Shown here: positions 1 to 12,912 of the stretch, one piece after another
How positions within the stretch are numbered: the stretch's first letter is position 1
Layout of the letters: every line of letters begins with the position of its first letter
DNA from: Xylogone sp. PMI_703
Taxonomy: Eukaryota; Ascomycota; Leotiomycetes
Direction of reading: 5' to 3'
Length of the DNA stretch: 64,000 nt
Assembly: GCA_021399445.1 (NCBI GenBank)
Contig: JAJTUQ010000003.1
Location: 186,001 to 250,000, forward strand
Program-made: the position numbers and the translations under genes
The notes under the pieces: model-generated
Seen by the model: the letters and a program-made list of their open reading frames with translations, nothing else
Told to the model about the DNA's origin: nothing
The model's database searches: none

Positions 1-1604
1 CGAGCCTTTGATTTCAGTTGCGGCCAATTGATAAGATGCGAGCAGTTCAGGCAAGAGAACAAGATCACACACCTCGAGTCCAGTATTGTGCGATCTTATT
101 TGGTAATGACCCCGTATTCACGCAGCACCGGGCTGACGTGAGCGGCTGTCCCCCGCGTGCTCCTTGATCTTGGAATTGGTTAATATTTTCCCATAATGAC
201 CAAAGAGTTGAGTATATTACCGTATGGAGGGTACGTATTATGAATAAGCCAGTGGCGTTTGAGTAGGCGGAGTACGCACTGTAGAACCCAAAAGCGGCGT
301 CGATTCCCTCAGATTCTCTAGTGCATTCGTTGTGTAAGCCTTGTGATAGGTAGGTACTGTATTATGCGCATACAAGTGTGGGCCTTTGAAGCTAATATGG
401 AAATAATTTGCTCCTGGTATCCTGATAACTGGGTTGGGTGTTATTGCTCTAGGCGTAATTCAAGCATTGACATTGTGGAATGCCACAGTGGAGAGCCCTG
501 ACAAGATCCATACTCGGTACATGGCGGGGAGTGATCCCGGCCTGTTTAACCAGGCCTTCTATGCTACTCCGTACAGCGCTACTGTAGAGTAGCTGCACCG
601 TGGCTTGCCAAGCTTCATACGGGCTGACGGGATGGCTGCAGACCTCCCGGTAGGCCCTATTACGGAGTAAACCACCGCCCCACATCTGCGCACTATTACT
701 TGAAGAGGAACTTATCCATACAATTCCACGGCAGAGCACAGGCGTCAAATGGGGGTTTAATCGGGCTTGTAGTAAAGTAAGCTGTCCCTCCGCCATAGGG
801 TGGATCTAACGGACCCCTGAACTGTTACGCTGACAGCGGCGGAATTTTTAGGAATTCGCAATTCACCGCATCAAGTGGGTAAGTCTTGACGTGCCAAAAG
901 CGCTCGGATTTTGCAGATCTTGTAAGACAAGAACATTACCGCAAGAACACTACCGCATGGAACATTACCGCAGTAGGTGAAGAATTTACCGCACTTTAAA
1001 CGAACCGCCCTCTTTGGTGTAGAATTACAGTCAGAAAGTGCATGCAAATTTAATTACCGTATTGCGCAAAATACAGCAACCTGTAAGACTTACTGGACAT
1101 AATTCCCTGCTGTCAAATTTGAATAGCGGCTGTTTCTTGCTGCTTATGCGATAGCTTTAGCAGGGGCGATTTTGAATTTGGACCAATTCTGCTATCATCA
1201 ACTAGCCTCAGCGGAAATAATGCTGTAAAGGAAAACCGCTACTCTTACACAGTGCATGGGAGCTGCTCAACTTTGGGCTCGAAATTAACGCCCTGCGAGA
1301 GTTACCCAAGTAGCGAAGCCCAAAGACCAACCCAAGTTACATGGCAACCACCACCGTTGTTCACAGATAGCATCTTTGGTCGACAAAGCCGCTACTTTTT
1401 CTAGTTACTTACCAATTACAGCCCGTAGTCTTAGACTATTACGGCTTCGGCCAACTCACAGTTTGTTGCTGGATTGGCGTCCGGATTCTAACCCAGTTTA
1501 CTAACCCAGCTACTGGAAAGCGACACTAAGGAGGAAGGAAGACAGGTCTTCAAGTTACCTCCTTTCCGAAATTGTTATCTAGGTTAATAACAAGAACTGT
1601 CATC
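1..1604. other. Left flank, no supported gene
   Basis: No open frame here has recognisable protein features; a 115-codon frame on the minus strand (449-796) is not credible as a gene. The one visible structure is a cluster of four GAACATTACCGCA-like direct repeats between 931 and 993 (see separate entry). The 3' end is the promoter and leader of the ABC transporter. Confidence 0.6.
931..993 (+). repeat. Four GAACATTACCGCA-like short direct repeats
   Basis: Copies start at 931, 945, 960 and 982. The first and third are identical, the second has one change and the fourth is diverged (GAATTTACCGCA). Spacing is 14-22 bp. They lie about 0.6 kb upstream of the ABC transporter start. Whether they are regulatory or a degenerate tandem repeat cannot be told from the sequence. 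Confidence 0.55.
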
Positions 1605-4600
1605 ATGTCGTCGACCACGTCATCGACGCAAAGGAACACTTCTACGGAGATAAATGAATCTGCTTCAGGTGGTCTTCTCCGGTACGAGGAGAAGGCTGTT
1701 CTCCAGAGACAGCTGGACATTCCTCCACCCAAGCCGTCATTCTTAAACGTAAGTTTGAGTGTGGTATTTCGTTTCTAAACAATTAACAAAAAGAATAGCT
1801 TTTTCGATATGCTACTCGCTCAGATAAAGCAATTTTATTAGCAGCCGTGGCATGTTCTATCGCCGCGGGAGCGGTCAATCCCGTCATGGTGAGTACAGAT
1901 TGGTAACTTCATTTTGCGATTGTGCTGAGAGATCATCGAGACCCTCGTCTTTGGCAAGCTTGCTACATACTTCCAAGAATTCCTTGCTGGGACAACAGAT
2001 GCTAAGGCATTCTCAAATCAACTATCTCGCTTCACGTTATACTACGTATATCTTGGTATTGGACAGTTCTTCCTCACCTACATCTCCATTGTAGGCCATA
2101 CATATGTTGGCGAACATATAACTGCTAGAGTCAGGTAAGTAATTGGCTGCGCGTCCATCTCTAAGCAGGATCACCGGTGTCCATCCACTTACAAGTCTCA
2201 GAGAAGAATATCTGGCTGCCATTTTGGTAAGCAGCTTCCCTATCATGGCCAGTTCTTAAATTACGGACGACTAAAATCATCTCAAAGAGACAAAATATAG
2301 CTTTTTTTGACACACTTGGTAGTGGTGAGATCACGAACCACATGACGGCAGATACAACTATCATTTTAGACGGTATTTCCAGCAAAGTTGGAAATGCGAT
2401 CACTGCTGTTTTTACTCTCGTTGCTGCATACATCGTCGCATTTACACAGTCATGGAAGCTCACGCTCATTCTTACCTCTACCGTGGTATGTGTGACTCTC
2501 AGTATAATGATATGTTCCGCATTCGTGGTTCACTGCGCTGAGCGCAGTCTAGCTCCTACTGCTGCCGCAGGGACTATAACAGAGGAGGCGTTTTCAAGTA
2601 TCAGAAATATTACAGCTTTCAATGCCCAGTCTGTCACCCTGGTATAGTAGTGATTGCAACCCTGAAAGCTAATGAGTTCAAAGAAACGCCATCCTGCAGA
2701 ACTACCAGCAGTACATGGTGAAAGCGGAAAAATGGGCCTTGAAGAGCAAAATTGCCGTTGCAACTTCGATTGGAGTAATTACTGGTGTAGTGTAAGCCCT
2801 GTACACACGAGGCTATTTACTAGAGCTCATATGAGGACACAGATGCTTCAACTATGGCCTCGCTTTCTGGATGGGAGCACGGTATCTCATTGATGGTCAG
2901 CTAGAGCTTGGAAATATTCTTACTACGGTTATGTCTATTATGATTGGAGCCACTTATCTTGGCCTCATAGGCGCAAGCATTCATGCGATGAGCGCTGCAG
3001 TAGCTGTAAATGATATTTCCTATCTCTTGGGGAGCTGTTTTTGACAATTTTCTAGGCGACGAGCCATATCTTCAGTGTTATTGATCGCCAGTCCCCAATC
3101 GACCCTAGCAGCAACCAAGGAATCGAGTTATCTGATCCACAGGGATTCATTGAACTCCGTAGCATCAAAATGGCTTACCCGTCTCGACCTGATGCAGTGA
3201 TCACGAAAGATCTCAACTTAACATTCCCCAAAGGAAAGACAACGGCACTGGTTGGAGCCTCTGGTTCCGGAAAATCAACTATTATTGGCCTTATTGAACG
3301 ATTCTATAATCCCGCATCTGGGCAAGTTTTATTTGACGGTGTCGATGTCCAAGATCTAAATCTTAGATGGCTGAGACAGCAAATGGCCTTAGTACAGCAG
3401 GAACCGACTGTCTTCAATACTACCGTAGCTGCAAATATTGCACAGGGCCTAGTCGGCTCCAGATATGAACACGTGCCTGCTGAGGATAAAAAGAATATGA
3501 TTGAGGCGGCGGCAAAGATGAGCAATGCTCATGACTTTATTGTAGCCTTGCCGTACGGATATGAGACTATGGTGGGTCAGCAAGGGACGCTACTATCTGG
3601 AGGTCAAAAACAACGTATTGCGATTGCTCGGGCCATCATTGGAGATCCCAAAGTACTGCTGCTTGACGAAGCTACCAGCGCGCTGGACACAAAAAGTGAA
3701 CGTATCGTCCAAGCAGCGTTAGACAAGGCAGCAAAAGGCCGCACCACAATTCTTATTGCACATAGACTTTCCACCGTCAAAATGGCAGACAATATCATTG
3801 TCATGTCGGGCGGTGAGGCCATTGAGCAAGGTACCCATGATGGGTTGATTGCGCGACGAGGTGCATATTATGATCTTGTACATGCACAAAGGTTAGACGA
3901 GCAGGTGAGAGGAGAAGAACCCGAAACATCAGGAGAGCTGGAAGTCATAGACCAGCATATTCTCTCTAAAGAGAGTGACTCAATACACGACACGACGGAG
4001 AAGAATGACCTCGTTAAAATAGAATCTTCGTCAGACCTGGAGATCAATGATCATCCCAAAAAGAATTACTCACTCTGGACCCTAATCAAATTCACTGCGG
4101 CTTTCAACAAGCAAGAATCATTCATTATGCTACTAGGTCTCATTGCTTCCATCCTTGCTGGTGGTGGAACACCAGTGCAAGCTATTCTGTTCGCAAAAGC
4201 GATCGTCAGTTTATCACGGCCACCAAGTCAGTATGGTACTTTACAGCACAATGTCAATTTCTGGTCACTGATGTTTCTTGTCCTTGGAATTGAACAATTT
4301 CTTGCCTATGTGGGGCAAGGCGTCGCTTTTGCAGTCTGCTCAGAACGACTCTTACAGCGAACGAAGAGCCAGGCACTGCGGTCGATCCTGAGACAGGAGA
4401 TTGCCTTCTTTGACAAGGATAAAAACGGGCCTGGAGCGTTGAGTACTTTCCTAAGCGCTGAGGTCGGGGGATTGGCAGGCCTTAGTGGAGTGGCCCTTGG
4501 CACCATCTTGACAGCAACGACTACGCTGGTGGCATCTATAGTCTGCTCTCCTTTATCCTTTAGTCATTTCTATAAGCTTACATATCTTTCAGGTCCTTTC

Positions 4601-6104
4601 ATGCACTTTCTATTGGAAACTCGGTCTTGTTTGTACGTCAACTGTACCAATTCTTCTCGGATGTGGATTTTTGCGTATCTGGGTGAGGTCTACCGAGAGA
4701 TGACAGGTTATTAAAGAAGCTAATTACATCTCTAGCTGTTAGCCAGATATCAGCAGAAGACTAACATTTCTTATCAAGCCGCGGCGACATATGCTTGCGA
4801 GGCCCTGGCAGCCATTAGGACGGTTGCCTCACTTACCAGAGAGGATGATGTCTCCAGTGAATACCATCGACAGATGATCCAGCAAAGAAAAGAAAACCTC
4901 AGCCGGATTCTGAAATCCGGATTCCTCTATGCTATCTCTCAGGCTGCAGTGCTCTTTGTTACTGCACTTGGTCAGTGATTTAGCTCTCTTTCTTTTTATT
5001 TGATCCCAGCATTGGCTAACTCTGCATACAGCCTTTTGGTATGGTGGTACGCTTATTGCTGCATCTGAAATTGGCCTTTACCAGTTCTTCCTATGCTTCA
5101 GCGCAATTGTTTTCGGTGCCCAAATGGCGGGTGCAGTATTTGCATTTGCACCAGAGATTGCGAACGCTAAAGCAGCTGCGCAATCCTTGAAAGCGCAGCT
5201 CGATACCCGACCATCAATCGACTCTTGGAGTAAGGAGGGCGAGAAAGTGGAGAAAGTTCGGGGAGAAGTTGAATTTAAGGACGTTTGCTTTAGCTACCCA
5301 TCGAGGCCGAATGAAAATGTACTTTCGGGGATAAGCTTCAAAGCAGAACCAGGAAGCTATGTTGCCTTGGTTGGGGCCAGTGGGTATGTGTTTCAGATGT
5401 CAGAACCTCTACGAACCTTTGCTTACCCTCTTAGCTGTGGCAAGTCCACGACAGTTGCCCTGCTTGAATCATTCTACTCGCCTACATCTGGTCACATTCT
5501 ACTTGACGGTAAAGACATTTCAGATCTGAATCTTCTTGAGTATCGTAAGCATTTTGCACTCGTGATCCAGGAACCATCGCTGTATCAAGGAACCATTCGT
5601 GAGAACATCCTGCTTGGTGTTACAGATGGAACAGTATCAGATGTTCAGATTGAGCATGCCTGTAAAAGTGCAAATATTTATGACTTTATTATGTCCCTTC
5701 CAGATGGATATGATACCGTGGTTGGCTCGAGAGGCTCCATGTTATCGGGCGGACAGAAGCAGCGGATCGCAATTGCGAGGGCATTGCTGCGAGATCCAGC
5801 CGTTTTACTGTTAGATGAAGCTACCTCAGCTCTAGACAGTCAATCAGAGGAGGTGGTGCAAGCTGCTTTGGTAAGTACTCTTGTCTTCTTCATCCATCCT
5901 TACTCACTTTAGTAGGATGCCGCTTCCGCTGGCCGAACAACAATCGCTATTGCTCATAGACTGTCTACAATACAAAAAGCCGATGTCATTAACGTATTTG
6001 ACAAAGGCAAGATTGTAGAGAGCGGTACTCACTCAGAACTACTGGTACAAAGAGGACTATATTTTAATCTAGTGGAATCACAGAGACTACAGAATGGGTC
6101 ATAA
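1605..6104 (+). CDS. ABCB-type multidrug exporter (full-size ABC transporter)
   Basis: Full-length TMD-NBD-TMD-NBD exporter of the P-glycoprotein/Ste6/MDR class, expected in the plasma membrane and likely to export a toxic or secondary metabolite. NBD1 shows Walker [10 protein letters not shown] (about 3259-3285), signature LSGGQKQ, Walker [13 protein letters not shown] and the IAHRLSTV H-loop. NBD2 repeats these motifs, with Walker A split by an intron near 5384-5434 (GASGCGKST) and signature LSGGQKQ near 5740. The first TMD is spread over several small exons (1605-1748, 1799-1886, 1941-2134, 2196-2226, 2288 onward). An apparent stop at 2645 is removed by a 58-nt intron with an internal CTAAT branch site, which ends in CTGCAG before AACTACCAG. 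The second TMD is also intron-split (near 4541-4594 and 4683-4734). The frame is continuous once spliced. It lies at the edge of the secondary-metabolism genes, which suggests product export or self-protection. Confidence 0.9.
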
Positions 6105-7532
6105 GCGGATTAGACGGGTCAGAGATAATGTCCCATCCATGATCTTGAACTGCACCGAAAATTACTATAACAACAGAGAATCAATTCCTACCACTGGCTA
6201 TGTGTATCATTATCTGGAATTCCCTCCCAGGTCCCTTGGCAATGCTCTACAAAATCAAGATATGTACGCTATAGCAAGGCCCGAAGATTACGGGAGACTC
6301 AAATATTAGTAGCTTCATTCCCGGATCTACGCATAACATGAACATACTCTTCACAACCCCTCCACTGGAATTGAAATAATTTTATTGTTACCGAGCCATC
6401 ATGAAGCGTTGAAACCTGCTATTTGCATTACTAGAACCCCGGAATTTTCATCTTCCAAAATTTGTGTTTACACCTAATCGCGCTGAGGTACTGTACCAGC
6501 AGCACGTGAGATAGTGAAACTAAAGTAGCTCTCGAGATTACTGACCCAAAATTATCATTCACTTAGAATAACGTGGACTAACTTTACATTTTGATTACAT
6601 TTTATGTGCATGGTAAATTTGATAAATTCGATAAGGATCTCCCATCTAAAGCTTTGTCCCTGAAATATTTACAAATATCTTAGGTGATGAGTTTTTGATT
6701 ACTCCAATAAATGAAGAATTGCATACAGCATTGTCTCACCCTTGAATTACATCCCATAGCAGAGTAAATAATTCTCTTGCAGTGCCTCCGATTGCTCAAT
6801 CCCCTGTATTGTGGATCCTACTTCCATGAGAATATTACCCAGACAAGAAAATGAGATATTTATGTACCTCACTAATACCCGACATAGTACCCACTTTAAT
6901 CCAACTGGTTACGCTGCTTAGGCAGCGCATTTTAGGGGGGAATAGTAATATGGCCGATCAAGTCTACTTAATAACCGAGAGTGTAAATTAATCAATGGAC
7001 AGGCATCCCGCATAATGCTTTTACCTGCAGATACGGAGCACTTTACCATAATAAGATATTCGGTGAAAATGAGCAAATTACTAAAATAGCTAGACTATGA
7101 TGTCTGCTGTGCATAAGCGTCAGGGTCGTTTACCTGTGCAGAGCATCCCTGGCTGTGTTAGCTAGTGCAATATGAGAGTTGACAGACAACTTGGCACAAA
7201 CCCCACCTGCATTGGGAGCCCTGCATAGCTTCAAAAGCTGACATACAGCATTGAGGTTCAGCTCCGTGCTAGTGTACTGGAAGCCGAATAGATAGTGGAA
7301 TTCGCGGTATTACTGTCTTACTATGATCGTCCGTAGAACTCTACGAATTTATCTAGCGCCGAGAAAGTGTGCTATGCCTTGAGTCAGTGTTCAATACCCC
7401 AACTTATCCACAGCCACTGTACTTTCTCCGACAAGACCCTCATATCCAGTGTGTATCAAGAATTGGCCCTCACAAATTTCTCCGATTTTCACACCTGCCC
7501 ATACTCCTCACTTTTTGTGAAAGCACTTCGAG
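6105..7532. other. Intergenic, 1.4 kb
   Basis: AT-rich spacer between the ABC transporter and the first P450. It has no open frame with protein-like character and no repeat or RNA structure I can support. The last few hundred bases should hold the P450 promoter. Confidence 0.6.
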
Positions 7533-9214
7533 ATGGATTCTTTGATCCAGTCTTCGCCATTGTTGCTCGTCAATGTTGTCGTCGTAGTTGCTGCATGTTT
7601 TGGATTGCTGTGTACTTTCTTCATCCGGTCATGGAAAAAGCCGCAGCAGAAGCAAAAAAGATTACCAGATATTCCTATGTTTGGAAATGAGGAAGACGAG
7701 AGTTCCCGGCTGGCGGTGGAAGAGGGATATCGAAAGGTTAGTTTCGACCATGTTGTACATTCTTGTTGTTATTTTCACTGACTTCGGACGTACGCAGTAT
7801 CCTGACTCGCCGTTCTACGTTCGATGTAAACCCATTCCTATTACAGTTGTGCCACCATTTTATCTTGAAGAGATGAAGAAGATGCCTGAATCTCAGGTTA
7901 GCTTCAAGTATGAGGAGGAGGTTCGCTTCCATCCAAAGTACAGTGGCATTGGACTTGGCGATATCGCACCAGTGATCCATGCAATTAAGATTAATCTAAC
8001 CCGTGATGTTGCAAACGTATTAGAACTGCTTCAAGATGAAGTCGTGACAGCAGTAAACCGGAGTCTTCCCGGACCTTGTGAGGACTGGACTAGCGTTGTC
8101 ATGTACGAGACTGTTGTCAACACTGTGGCTATGATGTACTCCCGTACTTTTGTGGGCCTTCCACTATCACGAAATGAGGAATGGTTAGTCCCAATGCGTC
8201 GTTTTCTGATCGATGCTATTACTGCTGAAGCTGAGCTGTGGACGCTTCCACAGTGGTCCCTTCCTCTAACCGCTCGCTTCAAACCAACTGTTCGGAAGAC
8301 TATGGGCTACCGAAATACGATAAGGCGCTTGATCGCACCACTATTGAGGGAGCGGCTACGCCAGATGCAACAGCCTGACTTCCAAAAGCCAAATGACATC
8401 CTACAAACCGTGATCGACTTCGGCGGAGACAAAGGCAGAGATCTCGAGTACCACACTGATGCCTTTTCTAACTTTGCGCTAGCTAGCATGCAGAATACAA
8501 GTCAAGCAGTATGTCAATTTCTACATTATCAAATTACTTGGATGAAAGACTGACATGGTTATAGATCGTCCATATGATCTATGATTTGGCTGCGTACCCA
8601 GAGCATGTCGAGCCCCTGCGCGAAGAGCTTCAAACAGTTCTTGCGGAAGATGGTGGAAAGTTTTACAAGTCCACAATGCCAAAACTTGTCAAACTCGATA
8701 GTTTTATGAAGGAGTCTCAGCGCGTGAATCCACCCGGGATGAGTAAGCTTCCCCTTCTTCGGACACAAGTACTGGTCCCATTGTCTTACTGTGAGCAGTT
8801 ACCGTAACCAGATGGGTTAAAGAAGACACTACATTCTCTGATGGAACCATGCTCCCAGCAGGCACTTTCACTGCCGTCTCTGCTGCGTCTCAGAACATGG
8901 ATCCACGAATCTGGGAGAACCCCCACAAATTCGACGGTTTTCGATTTGAGAAGATCCGGCAAAAGCCTGGGTTCGAACAGAAATATCAGTTTGTAAGCAC
9001 CAGCATCGATGCGCTGACGTTTGGGCACGGTAACCATCAATGCCCTGGCCGCTTCTTTGTAAATAATGAAGTAAAGATTTTGCTGGGACATTTCCTGATG
9101 AACTATGATATCAAGTTGCCAGATGGTGTAACTACCCGGCCCGAGAATGTATACAAAGGATTGGGAGTTATGACTGATTTCAATGTCAAGCTAATGATAA
9201 AGAAAAGGGTATAA
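7533..9214 (+). CDS. Cytochrome P450 monooxygenase (fungal ent-kaurene-oxidase-like group)
   Basis: Microsomal heme monooxygenase. The N-terminus is a hydrophobic anchor (about residues 8-31) followed by basic residues and a proline-containing hinge. The K-helix ExxR motif is ESQR (near 8716). The heme-binding loop is FGHGNHQCPGR with the cysteine ligand (near 9025-9057), directly followed by FF, as in the fungal ent-kaurene-oxidase/meroterpenoid P450 group. At least three introns are visible: about 7738-7797, one after the I-helix segment NTSQA near 8508-8565, and one near 8741-8799. The start was chosen because it gives the membrane anchor. The gene is convergent with the next P450. Substrate is unknown; the neighbouring oxygenases suggest a terpenoid or polyketide-derived scaffold. 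Confidence 0.88.
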
Positions 9215-9701
9215 GCATCGTGTCAAAGAGCAAGCAGGGACCTAGAGTCCTGCTAGTGTTTGATTCACCAAGTGCGTTGACCGGGACTTAGACTGGTCAT
9301 TAATACCAACTGTTTAATTCTTATATCAAGTATAAGAGTTATAAAGCTTGAATGGTTCTTTGCCTAGATTGATCTCACATGACTGAAGACTTCTCGCGTA
9401 GTTTTTAGACCTCGTTTATCCATAATCCTTATATCTGCCTATCTGAACACTGCATTTAAATTTACTGCAACTCCCATGAGTCTCCAATTGGTATTTACAG
9501 TGGATAAATACGGCTTTGATGAGAAAATGAATATCTTGAAATAGGTTCAAAAACAGAGAATCATTTCAAAATGCCAATTGATTTCACTTGGATCTTACTC
9601 TTAATATATTTTAGGTACATATTTCCGATGGTCATTGACGTATAATAACTGCCTAGGTTAATAACTACGTAATGGTATTGGCTGGCTCCTTAAAGTCCTA
9701 G
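9215..9701. other. Intergenic between convergent P450 genes
   Basis: AT-rich 3' flank shared by two convergent genes. Nothing beyond expected 3' UTR and polyadenylation sequence is recognisable. Confidence 0.6.
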
Positions 9702-11258
9702 CTAAGCTCTTACAAGTCCAATCCGAACCCCCTTAACATTATCATACGTAACATCATTGACTTCTACATAATCCAACTTGACTTCACGGTTCTCTATTGT
9801 CTTGAATTCCTGCGCCATTCTAACAAGAAGATATGTGATCTGTGTAAGCGCTTGCATCCTCGCAGGGCACATCCTCGGCCCCCCAAAGAACGGTTCATAC
9901 TGCCATTTCACTTCCCACAGGGGTCTTCCTTCACTCCAACGTGATATCCTGAACTCGTCAAAATCGTCTCCCCAGATGTCTGGGTCATTCTGAATAGTAT
10001 ATAAGTCAGATAGTACATTTGTACCCTTAGGCACAAAGAGAGGAGCAGTTCCATCCACACCACCACCGACTGGAAGTATCGTATCACGGAGAGCAGTCTT
10101 ACTGACGGACGAGGCTAGTGGATGTAATCTTAATGTCTCATTTATTATTGCCTTCGCGACCTTGAGTGATTTGAGGAATTCAAAGGTAAGCTTTCTGTCA
10201 CCAATTGCTTTGACTTCTTCTCGGAGCTCCTCCCATGCATCGGGATGACGAGCAAGTTCTTGCATTGCGAAAGAAAATGCAAAAGCAACAGTACCGCGAG
10301 CGGGAAAGAAGATATTTATAACCTGTGATCGTATCTCGCGCGGATCCTGGATTTTCTTGAGTAGCTCTCGCAGTAGGATGTACTTTCCATCCGTCTGGAG
10401 CTTCCCGCTTCGCTGATCCTCCATTGCGATCTGTATTTGCTTGTCGACAAAGTTATGGACTTTAGTATAGTTCTGTTTGTAAGATCTATCAAATGCGAAT
10501 AGGAATTGGAAAGAAGGCCCAGCTATTAGTCTGCGACTCATGCCGCGGATAGATCTGTCAAAGGCACTGATGAACTCGCTTTCATCAACTTCTGGGAGTA
10601 ATGATTCAACGCTACGTCCAAAGATGAATTCGGTCGATGTGTCCAAAAACTAGACTAGTCAGGCTTGTAGGTGCAGTCTCACATTGAGAATACTAACCAG
10701 TCTCTGAAGCAAGCCTCGTATATCTATTGTACTAGCATCACTGGGGATCAAACTAAAGAACCGAGAGACGTGAGTCTCGAAATTATCTAAATCCGCGACT
10801 TCGGAGCGGTCGAAAATCGGCTTGATCACCGCTTTAGCATTCTTCCAGGTCTCACCATCATGAGTGAACACGCCGCTCTCCATCAATGGTGCTGTATTAT
10901 TACCTCGTTGAGGCTCTACTCCGAAGTCGTCGAATTGGGAAATGGCAATAGCACGAATGTTCTCTGGGAGCGCAGTTACAATCCGTCGATCACCTAGTAC
11001 GTTGTATTGAAAGGTTTTGCCGTATGTTTTATGGAGCTCGTAAAAGAATTGTGCATGCTGGCCAGCATGGTCCGCTTTCGTCATCTTGGAGTAAAAGTCG
11101 TAGCCAAAAAACGGATCTAGGTCGCGGACACAGTTTGGTCGTTTACATCCATATTTGGTGGCGGCTTGCCTAAACCTCCACCATTCTGATATCCATTTCA
11201 GGGTAATGGAAGCTATGTATAAAGCAGGTAGTCCTGCAAGTATCCAAAGGGATATCAT
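9702..11258 (-). CDS. Cytochrome P450, CYP52-like
   Basis: Second microsomal P450, transcribed leftward. The N-terminus (MISLWILAGLPALYIASITL) is a membrane anchor. The sequence GVFTHDGETWKNAKAVIKPIF is the C-helix region typical of CYP52-type enzymes (alkane, fatty-acid and related terminal hydroxylases). The ExxR motif is ETLR. The heme loop is FFGGPRMCPAR; alanine in place of the usual glycine two residues after the Cys ligand is found in filamentous-fungal members of this clan, so it is not a defect. One intron of about 50 nt lies near 10646-10700. Length of about 515 residues is normal. It is convergent with the preceding P450. The substrate could be a fatty-acyl chain or another hydrophobic intermediate. 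Confidence 0.88.
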
Positions 11259-12912
11259 TGAGATGTGAAGGGAAACAGATTGTGAGCAAAGGACGCAGCA
11301 GATATAGTGTCTTCAGTGCTTTCGAGTATCACTGAGAGGTTCGCAGCTGTGAAGCTACGTTCAAACCTCTCGTTCTGAGATGAAAAGTACAATAGATTGA
11401 GGGAAGAAGGTATCAGAAGTTGCAGTGAAATCCTGGTTGGAGGACAGTGTGGCGCTCGAATAAAGCGAACAGCTAGTATATGCGATTCCTTCCTCTGTAA
11501 ATGTGAACGTCTTGCAGTTGACGGGATAATGGGTCGAGAAACATTCGACCGTCCCCAGCCTTCCTCCGATGTAAGCTCAGCTGTAGAGTCCGAATTGAAC
11601 GAAGAACCGTTGTAGCATCGATAGCCTATCTAAGCCTTGTAGACAAGGCATGGCGTCAATCGACAGATCTTTCCTCAGTAGGATAATCAATCCATGCACA
11701 TGCTATGGAAGCATTCTTACGAGTACACATTATAAGCAGGGTAAGCTCGTAAGACCTGAAATGATCGGCAGGATTTTATCCTTGCCTTGGTTACGATTAC
11801 TACAAAAATCTGAAGCCAGCTATTACCAAAAATAGGGCTGAAATAATATATGGGTAATTTTGTATTAATTACCTATGTACAGCGGTATTCCCCTCCTGAA
11901 TGCCGCCCCACCCCGGCAGCGTAACGCCTAGGATTATAGTGGATATTACTACATTAGTGACCACAGCATTAGTGACATCTAATAAAGACTGACTGCAGAG
12001 ATCGCACCCGCCCATTTGGGTAGTATATTTACCGGGGATTAGACGAATCCGAGAGTGTTTACAGTCCAGGTGAATGCATCTAGGAGAGCGATAATTAGTA
12101 GGTCCTAATGCACATGAAAGGATCCCCTCACAGATGACGACAACCTAGACAAGCAACGTACGCTCCTGGACGCATTCTGTCGACTACGATATTATAGACT
12201 TATGCGGGCTATTTGTAACGTTCCTTGAATAAGTCATCCACTGGACAATTTACTATACCGACTCTGGTATTATTGGCAACAGATTTTGAAGTGCCACTGT
12301 GGCAAGTCAGATACCACCTCGAAATCTGACTGTATCCGCTAAAGATAACGTCATGAGGTGGGGGCACAGTAGCACTACAGTTGCTGCTGCTGTGTTTTAA
12401 TCTCGCGTGACGAATCAAAGCCTGTGAGAGGCTCTTTGTTACAGTTGAAAACCTTCGCTGCCACATAATTGAGGATATGTGATTCAACTATGAGAGTATC
12501 GAGTTTGTACACTGCTTGGTAATTTTCATATCTGTATATCTTTGAATAGCATGGCAGCCTCACTCCGGACGGATTAAACGCGTCCTGTTACAGTAGGCTA
12601 CAGTACACTGTGACAATAGGACAATTTCTTTGTAAAAGACAGCTAACCCTAATATCACTAAAATTATTACGTTAACATCTAATAATTTTACTTTCTGAAG
12701 TGGTAAAACCTAGTGTGAGTGCTAGTTAGACTGTGAAAACTGGCGAAGATCTCCTCTCCTTCAAAAGCAGCAGCAGCTGCAGGAACCAAGAAGTACCTAG
12801 CTAAGCAACGCGGCTCTTGATTTATTTTCAGCCTCTGCTCCAAATACGAAAGAATTTCAAGTTAGCTAGAACGAGTTATCGGCCTTGGAATATCAGCAGA
12901 ATTTCATCCGAT
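11259..12912. other. Divergent intergenic region, 1.65 kb
   Basis: Separates the leftward P450 from the rightward acyltransferase and should hold both promoters. Only short frames occur (for example 11397-11615 and 12209-12487), none protein-like. An in-frame extension of the acyltransferase up to 12817 exists but does not resemble the family N-terminus and is treated as leader. Confidence 0.55.

Noticed and set aside
2630..2700. Apparent stop codons and frameshift in the ABC transporter after AFNAQSVTL
   Set aside because: A 58-nt intron with GTATAG donor, GCTAATG branch site and CTGCAG acceptor joins the frames exactly and gives a family-like sequence ([12 protein letters not shown]), so the gene is intact.
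9870..9905. Heme loop CPAR lacking the usual glycine in the CYP52-like P450
   Set aside because: Alanine at this position is common in filamentous-fungal relatives, so it does not indicate inactivity.
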